This document shows positions 13,159 through 16,479 of a stretch of DNA of 16,479 bases, piece after piece. The translations under genes and the position numbers were made by a program. The DNA is from Candidatus Aminicenantota bacterium (lineage in GTDB: Bacteria; Acidobacteriota; Aminicenantia; Aminicenantales; Saccharicenantaceae). The stretch covers positions 1-16,479 of the forward strand of contig DSDX01000395.1 in the NCBI GenBank assembly GCA_011048485.1. The letters are read 5' to 3'. The notes beneath the pieces are model-generated. The model was given only the letters and a program-made list of their open reading frames with translations. It did no database searches and was not told where the DNA came from. Each line of letters opens with the position of its first letter. Positions within the stretch are counted from its first letter, which is position 1.

Positions 13159-13986
13159 TCAGATCTCGACCTTGAAGGCGCCCTTGAGGGCGAAGCCGAA
13201 GGCGACCGAGAGGACGAGATAGGCGACAAGCCAATGAACGCGGAAACCGAAGGCCGTGAGGGTCTTGGCCGGGTAGAGGACCTCGACGGACCGGACCGGG
13301 CTCTCCTTCGGGAGCGGCGGCTCACCCGGATAGAGAAGCCGCTTCCAGAACGACCCCCGCGAGGCCAGGGCCGAGACCTTGGTCAGGGCTTGGCCGCCGA
13401 CCGTCACGGATTTCTCGACGGCCTGGCCGCCCCCGCGAAGAACGAGCCGGCCCGTTCCCGGGGCCAAGGCCCTGATCCGCCAGACGATCTCGCGTTCGTC
13501 GGGGATGCGCACCGGGGGCGCGGTGATCTCCAGGCCGGGCGGTGTTTCGAGCTCCAAGCCGAGCCCGACCGGGTCGGCCGCGGCCTCGAGGCCGGCCTTG
13601 ACCAGGGTCTCCTCGCCCGGACGGAGCGGGGCCCGGTCGAACCAGAGGCTGAGCTGGGCCAGGATGAGGACGAGTGGCACGATCATGACCGCCAGCGGCT
13701 TCAGGTTGGCGCCCATGTAGGCCAAGTTGGCCCTGAGCATGCCTCCCTGGGCGGCCAGGGTCACGCGCATATTGTCCTTGTACAGGCGCAGCTCGAGGAG
13801 ATGGGCCTTGATCCGGTCCTTGGCCCGCCGGATGGCCGCCTGGTTCGAGGTCAGCTTGTAGACCCCGAGCATGAGCAGGGCCGTCAGGAGCGAGACGGCC
13901 GTCATCCCGAACCAGGGCGGCAGGCCCCTGAACGGCAGCAGGACGAGATCGACGACCCGGCCGAAGACGAGATTGACGACGGACAT
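13159..13986 (-). CDS. Three-helix membrane protein, EMC3/TMCO1 (Oxa1-superfamily)-like
   Basis: The 275-residue product begins MSVVNLVFGRVVDLVLLPFR, an amphipathic segment, followed by a first membrane helix (about 24-45). A very basic cytoplasmic stretch (about 46-96: KDRIKAHLLELRLYKDN, AAQGGMLRANLAYM) comes next, then a second helix (97-116), an extracytoplasmic domain beginning LRPGEE (about 120-245) and a third helix (250-268). Amphipathic helix, TM1, charged cytoplasmic hairpin and TM2 is the core layout of archaeal DUF106/EMC3/TMCO1 proteins and resembles YidC insertases; the large domain between TM2 and TM3 is different. I recall similar unnamed proteins in Acidobacteriota-type genomes next to phosphodiesterases. 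Function is unassigned; insertase homology is inference. TGAGG precedes ATG 13986, five bases after the small upstream gene. Confidence 0.8.
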   Translation of the reverse strand: MSVVNLVFGRVVDLVLLPFRGLPPWFGMTAVSLLTALLMLGVYKLTSNQAAIRRAKDRIKAHLLELRLYKDNMRVTLAAQGGMLRANLAYMGANLKPLAVMIVPLVLILAQLSLWFDRAPLRPGEETLVKAGLEAAADPVGLGLELETPPGLEITAPPVRIPDEREIVWRIRALAPGTGRLVLRGGGQAVEKSVTVGGQALTKVSALASRGSFWKRLLYPGEPPLPKESPVRSVEVLYPAKTLTAFGFRVHWLVAYLVLSVAFGFALKGAFKVEI

Positions 13987-13991
13987 GGGCC

Positions 13992-14183
13992 TCAGCCGAT
14001 GTATCCCAACCCCTTGAGTTTTTTCTTGATCTCGTCCTCGGAGTCGGCCTCCTCGATCCTGGCGATCTCCCGTTCGAGGCAGTGAGTGACGAACTCCTCG
14101 GCCGAGGAGTAGCCCGACAGCTTGGCGTATTTCGCGACCTTGTCGAGCAGGGCCTTGTCGATCTTGACTTTCGCGCTGGCCAT
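13992..14183 (-). CDS. Small ribbon-helix-helix-like protein, 63 residues
   Basis: AKVKID (4-9) would be the ribbon strand, ALLDKVAKYAKLSGY (11-25) the first helix, and SAEEFVTHCLEREIARI (27-43) the second: the pattern of MetJ/Arc-type dimeric DNA-binding or antitoxin proteins. An acidic link follows and the protein ends in EIKKKLKGLGYIG. No toxin gene is adjacent. The final LxxLGYI resembles a short motif I remember near the C-terminal parts of many sulfatase/phosphodiesterase-superfamily proteins, an observation from memory only. AAAGGAG eight bases before ATG 14183 gives a strong start. It lies 21 bases after the phosphodiesterase and five before the membrane protein, so it is certainly in this operon. 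A role as operon regulator or as a structural partner are both open. Confidence 0.82.
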   Translation of the reverse strand: MASAKVKIDKALLDKVAKYAKLSGYSSAEEFVTHCLEREIARIEEADSEDEIKKKLKGLGYIG

Positions 14184-14204
14184 GGCGATTGCTCCTTTCG
14201 CGGG

Positions 14205-16217
14205 CTATTCGAGGACGTTCCGGCCGATCATGTCCCCGGGCTTCTCGACGCCGAAGGCGCCGAGAACCGAAGCGGTCAGGTCCTCCAGGGCCGGGGCCTC
14301 GGCCGTGAAGGCGCGGTTGGCGAAGGCGATGCCCGGCAGAACGCCGGGGGCCGTCATATGGTCTCCGCTCCACCTCTGCGTGTTGTCCTCGATGATCTCC
14401 CGGGGGAAACCGCCGAGCGGCGACTGCCACGAGATCCGATAGCCGCGGTTGAAACCTAGGACGATGTCCGGTCCCGCGTCCCGGTTGGCGCCCCGGTAGG
14501 CCTCCCTGGCGACGAACGCCTTGAGGACGGGGTGCTCGCCTGTCAGGGGATCGGTCAAGGCCTCGAGCTTGCGGGCGATCTCGCGCACGAGGTTGTCCTT
14601 GTCGGGACCGGGGGCGACGATGCCCTCGGCCTCCCGCCCGCGCTCGTTGATGTAGAGGCTGTTGAGCCCGACGCCGTAGGCCCGGGACTTGGCCCAGTCG
14701 GTGTTGTCGAAGAGGGACGACTGCTCCTGCCGCCAAGGCCGCTGCAGCCGGTGGTAGCCCTCGCGGAGAAGCCAGGTGTTGAGGTTGAAGCCGCGGCGGA
14801 AGGAGCTGAAGCCGTGATCGGACATGACCAGGACGACGGTGTCCTTGTCCGCCCGGCCCAAAGCGAGATCGAGGGCCCGGTCCATCTCGGCGTAGACCCC
14901 GGGGATGACCTGGCCGAAGCGGGCGGCCAGCTTCGCATCGTAGGCGGGATGGCCGGGATCGGCCAGCCGCCAGAACATGTGCTGGCGTTGGTCGGCGTTC
15001 GAGAAATAGTAGAACAGGAGCCCCTCGTCGAACCGACCCAGCTCGTATTCGAGCATGGCCATGCTCTCCTCGTAGACCATGTCGTCGAGCCTCAGGAACT
15101 CCTCCTCGTCGAGGACCCCGTTCTCGAGGGCGCTCGTGTCGGCCGGGAGTCCCTTGGTGAAGAAGGGGCCGAACCGCCGCTCGAGCTCCCGGGCGTAGGA
15201 CTCCGGGGTCGACAGGGGTAGGGCCGGCCGGGCCGGGTCGATGTTGACCGGGGAGATGTAGAGCTTGAACTTGGGCCTGACCTCCTTGAGGTAGAAGAGG
15301 CAGATGCCGTGGACGCTCTGGGTGGGGATGAGACCGAAGCGGACCGGGATCCAGCCGCTCCACTCGCGCTCCTTGAGCACGAACTCGTTGCCCTGGATGA
15401 CGATCTTGGCCGCCGGGTGGGAGGGGTCGATGAAGACCTGGAAGGGGATGGTCGTCTCCGGGGCCTCCCTCTTGAAGGTGTTGGTCGGGCCGGGCAGCTC
15501 GGCCTCCACGCGGTTGCCGATGACATAGACATCGTGGACCCGGCCGCCGCCCCCCGCCTCCTGGACGAGCGAGGTCGCTTCGTTGGTGTAGTAGTTGAAG
15601 ATGCCGTAGGATCCTTTGACGTCGGGCGTGTTCATCCCGGCCAGGGTCCGCTGCCCGGTTTCGGCCGGGGGGTAGTTCGTGGGCATCTTGAAGATGGTCG
15701 ACCGGACGCCGCCTTCCTCGAGGGCCTGCCAGAAAGTCGTCCCCCGCCGCAAGCTCCGGACCCGGCCGCTCGAAAGGGGGATGATGGTGCCGCCGATCCG
15801 GACGGTCTTGGCCGCCCCCGTCGTCTCGGTCGACGAGAAGACGGGGATATAGGTCGCCGGGTCGCGGTGGATGAAGTCGAAGATGGCGTGGCCGCCGGGG
15901 TCCATGCCGGTGATGAAATTCGACCAGGCGACCGGGGTCTGGGGCGGCAGGCTCGTCCCCAGAGGCCGGAAATCGCCGCCCTGGCGGAGGAGCTTGGCGA
16001 AGGCCGGCAGCCGGCCCTCGTCGATCCAGCGTCGCGTCAGGTCGGGATCGAGTCCGTCGAGGCCGAGGACGATCATCTTCCTGGCCGCCCGGGCCCGTCC
16101 GTAGACCTTGGGCGTGAAACGGGCCGCGCCGGCGAGGCCGAGGGCCGCCGACGCCGCGGCGCCGGACTTGAGGAATTCGCGGCGGCTCAGGGCCGCCGCC
16201 CGTTTTCTTGCGCTCAT
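14205..16217 (-). CDS. Tat-exported alkaline-phosphatase-superfamily protein (type I phosphodiesterase/nucleotide pyrophosphatase family)
   Basis: The 670-residue protein should act outside the cytoplasm. Its N-terminus has a canonical twin-arginine motif SRREFLKSG (11-19) and a hydrophobic stretch ending near residue 35. Superfamily metal and catalytic positions are visible: LGLDGLDPD (Asp54), QTPVAWSNF (Thr94, the likely nucleophile position), NADQRQHMFW (Asp409, His413), MSDHGF (Asp467, His468), and WSGDHM (His620). These support a two-zinc phosphodiester or phosphonate hydrolase; substrate unknown, and a phosphotransferase is also possible. It is longer than simple NPP enzymes because of a beta-rich insert (about 230-350). 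AGGAAG five bases before ATG 16217 fixes the start, which overlaps the stop of the upstream paralogue (ATGA). Confidence 0.93.
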   Translation of the reverse strand: MSARKRAAALSRREFLKSGAAASAALGLAGAARFTPKVYGRARAARKMIVLGLDGLDPDLTRRWIDEGRLPAFAKLLRQGGDFRPLGTSLPPQTPVAWSNFITGMDPGGHAIFDFIHRDPATYIPVFSSTETTGAAKTVRIGGTIIPLSSGRVRSLRRGTTFWQALEEGGVRSTIFKMPTNYPPAETGQRTLAGMNTPDVKGSYGIFNYYTNEATSLVQEAGGGGRVHDVYVIGNRVEAELPGPTNTFKREAPETTIPFQVFIDPSHPAAKIVIQGNEFVLKEREWSGWIPVRFGLIPTQSVHGICLFYLKEVRPKFKLYISPVNIDPARPALPLSTPESYARELERRFGPFFTKGLPADTSALENGVLDEEEFLRLDDMVYEESMAMLEYELGRFDEGLLFYYFSNADQRQHMFWRLADPGHPAYDAKLAARFGQVIPGVYAEMDRALDLALGRADKDTVVLVMSDHGFSSFRRGFNLNTWLLREGYHRLQRPWRQEQSSLFDNTDWAKSRAYGVGLNSLYINERGREAEGIVAPGPDKDNLVREIARKLEALTDPLTGEHPVLKAFVAREAYRGANRDAGPDIVLGFNRGYRISWQSPLGGFPREIIEDNTQRWSGDHMTAPGVLPGIAFANRAFTAEAPALEDLTASVLGAFGVEKPGDMIGRNVLE

Positions 16218-16479
16218 GACAACTTCCTGTCTTGGCTGATGCCGTGGCCCGGCGGCCGGACCGCGTCGACGAGCGCGCGGCCGTCCATGTGGTCCGGGGG
16301 CGCGATCCCGAAGAGGGCCAGGGCCGTCGGGGCGATGTCCATGATCGACGGATCGTCCGTGTCGAGCTTCAAGGTGGAGAACAGGACGCCCGGGACGAGG
16401 GCCGGATCGATGCAGTGGTCGCCGCTCCAAGCCTTGGTGTTGTCCTCGATGACGATATCGTCGACGATGCCCGTGACCC
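16214..16479 (-). CDS. Alkaline-phosphatase-superfamily protein, C-terminal 87 residues; 5' end outside window
   Basis: The reverse strand is open from the window edge and reads VTGIVDDIVIEDNTKAWSGD, then HCIDPALVPGVLFS, ending in GHGISQDRKLS at a TGA at 16214. The block IEDNTKAWSGDHCIDPALVPG aligns with IEDNTQRWSGDH and PGVLPG of the next gene, including the last metal-binding His, so the two are paralogues. The tail DIAPTALALFGIAPPDHMDG is the usual end of this superfamily. The stop overlaps the following ATG, which suggests coupled translation and perhaps a functional pair. Nothing can be said about its N-terminus or export signal. Confidence 0.88.
   Translation of the reverse strand, partial: VTGIVDDIVIEDNTKAWSGDHCIDPALVPGVLFSTLKLDTDDPSIMDIAPTALALFGIAPPDHMDGRALVDAVRPPGHGISQDRKLS

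Noticed and set aside
12126..13175. 349-codon plus-strand open frame opposite the aminotransferase
   Set aside because: Antisense to a gene with an intact PLP lysine and other motifs; composition is Gly/Asp/Arg-rich without recognisable domains.
13992..14183. Toxin-antitoxin module around the RHH-like protein
   Set aside because: Neither neighbour is a toxin: one is a 670-residue phosphodiesterase and the other a three-helix membrane protein.

Overview
This is a GC-rich, gene-dense bacterial chromosomal segment with housekeeping and envelope-directed genes. I see no mobile element, phage gene, CRISPR array, tRNA or rRNA. Periplasmic Skp/OmpH, lipoproteins and Tat-exported enzymes point to a diderm (two-membrane) bacterium. 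The gene styles (Tat-exported phosphodiesterase tandem with a three-helix membrane partner, exported D-aminoacylase) recall Acidobacteriota or Aminicenantota-like lineages; that placement is inference from memory of such genomes, not a search result.

Layout. 1-1775 (minus): a 54-residue small protein, then rpsO (ribosomal protein S15) and pnp (PNPase, cut by the window edge), the classical rpsO-pnp pair with a good sigma70-type promoter before rpsO. 1929-4543 (plus): a Tat-lipoprotein N-acyl-D-amino-acid deacylase overlapping by ATGA with an exported M23 peptidase, together a probable cell-wall peptide-processing pair. 4702-8204 (plus): a tightly packed ABC exporter cassette, ATPase-permease-ATPase-permease. 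8214-9230 (minus): a lipoprotein of unknown function, convergent with the ABC cassette. 9464-11247 (plus): a nitroreductase overlapping a membrane-anchored metallophosphoesterase. 11351-11383: a strong intrinsic terminator on the minus strand. 11406-16479 (minus): reading in the direction of transcription, the end of an alkaline-phosphatase-superfamily protein, a second complete Tat-exported member, a 63-residue ribbon-helix-helix-like protein, a three-helix membrane protein resembling the Oxa1/EMC3 superfamily, a PLP aminotransferase, and Skp/OmpH.

No gene-free stretch exceeds 300 bases. The longest gaps (1776-1928, 4544-4701, 9231-9463, 11248-11405) hold promoters, inverted repeats or a terminator, described individually.

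The most interesting points are: (1) two operon-leading genes, the deacylase and the first ABC ATPase, lack a Shine-Dalgarno sequence and each has a TANNNT -10 box exactly nine bases before its ATG, the pattern of leaderless mRNAs, while other genes here have strong Shine-Dalgarno sequences; (2) the compact phosphodiesterase-phosphodiesterase-RHH-EMC3-like operon, a plausible uncharacterised envelope system; (3) coupling of an exported D-aminoacylase to an M23 endopeptidase; (4) a 20-base inverted repeat overlapping the -35 of the ABC operon, a candidate operator.
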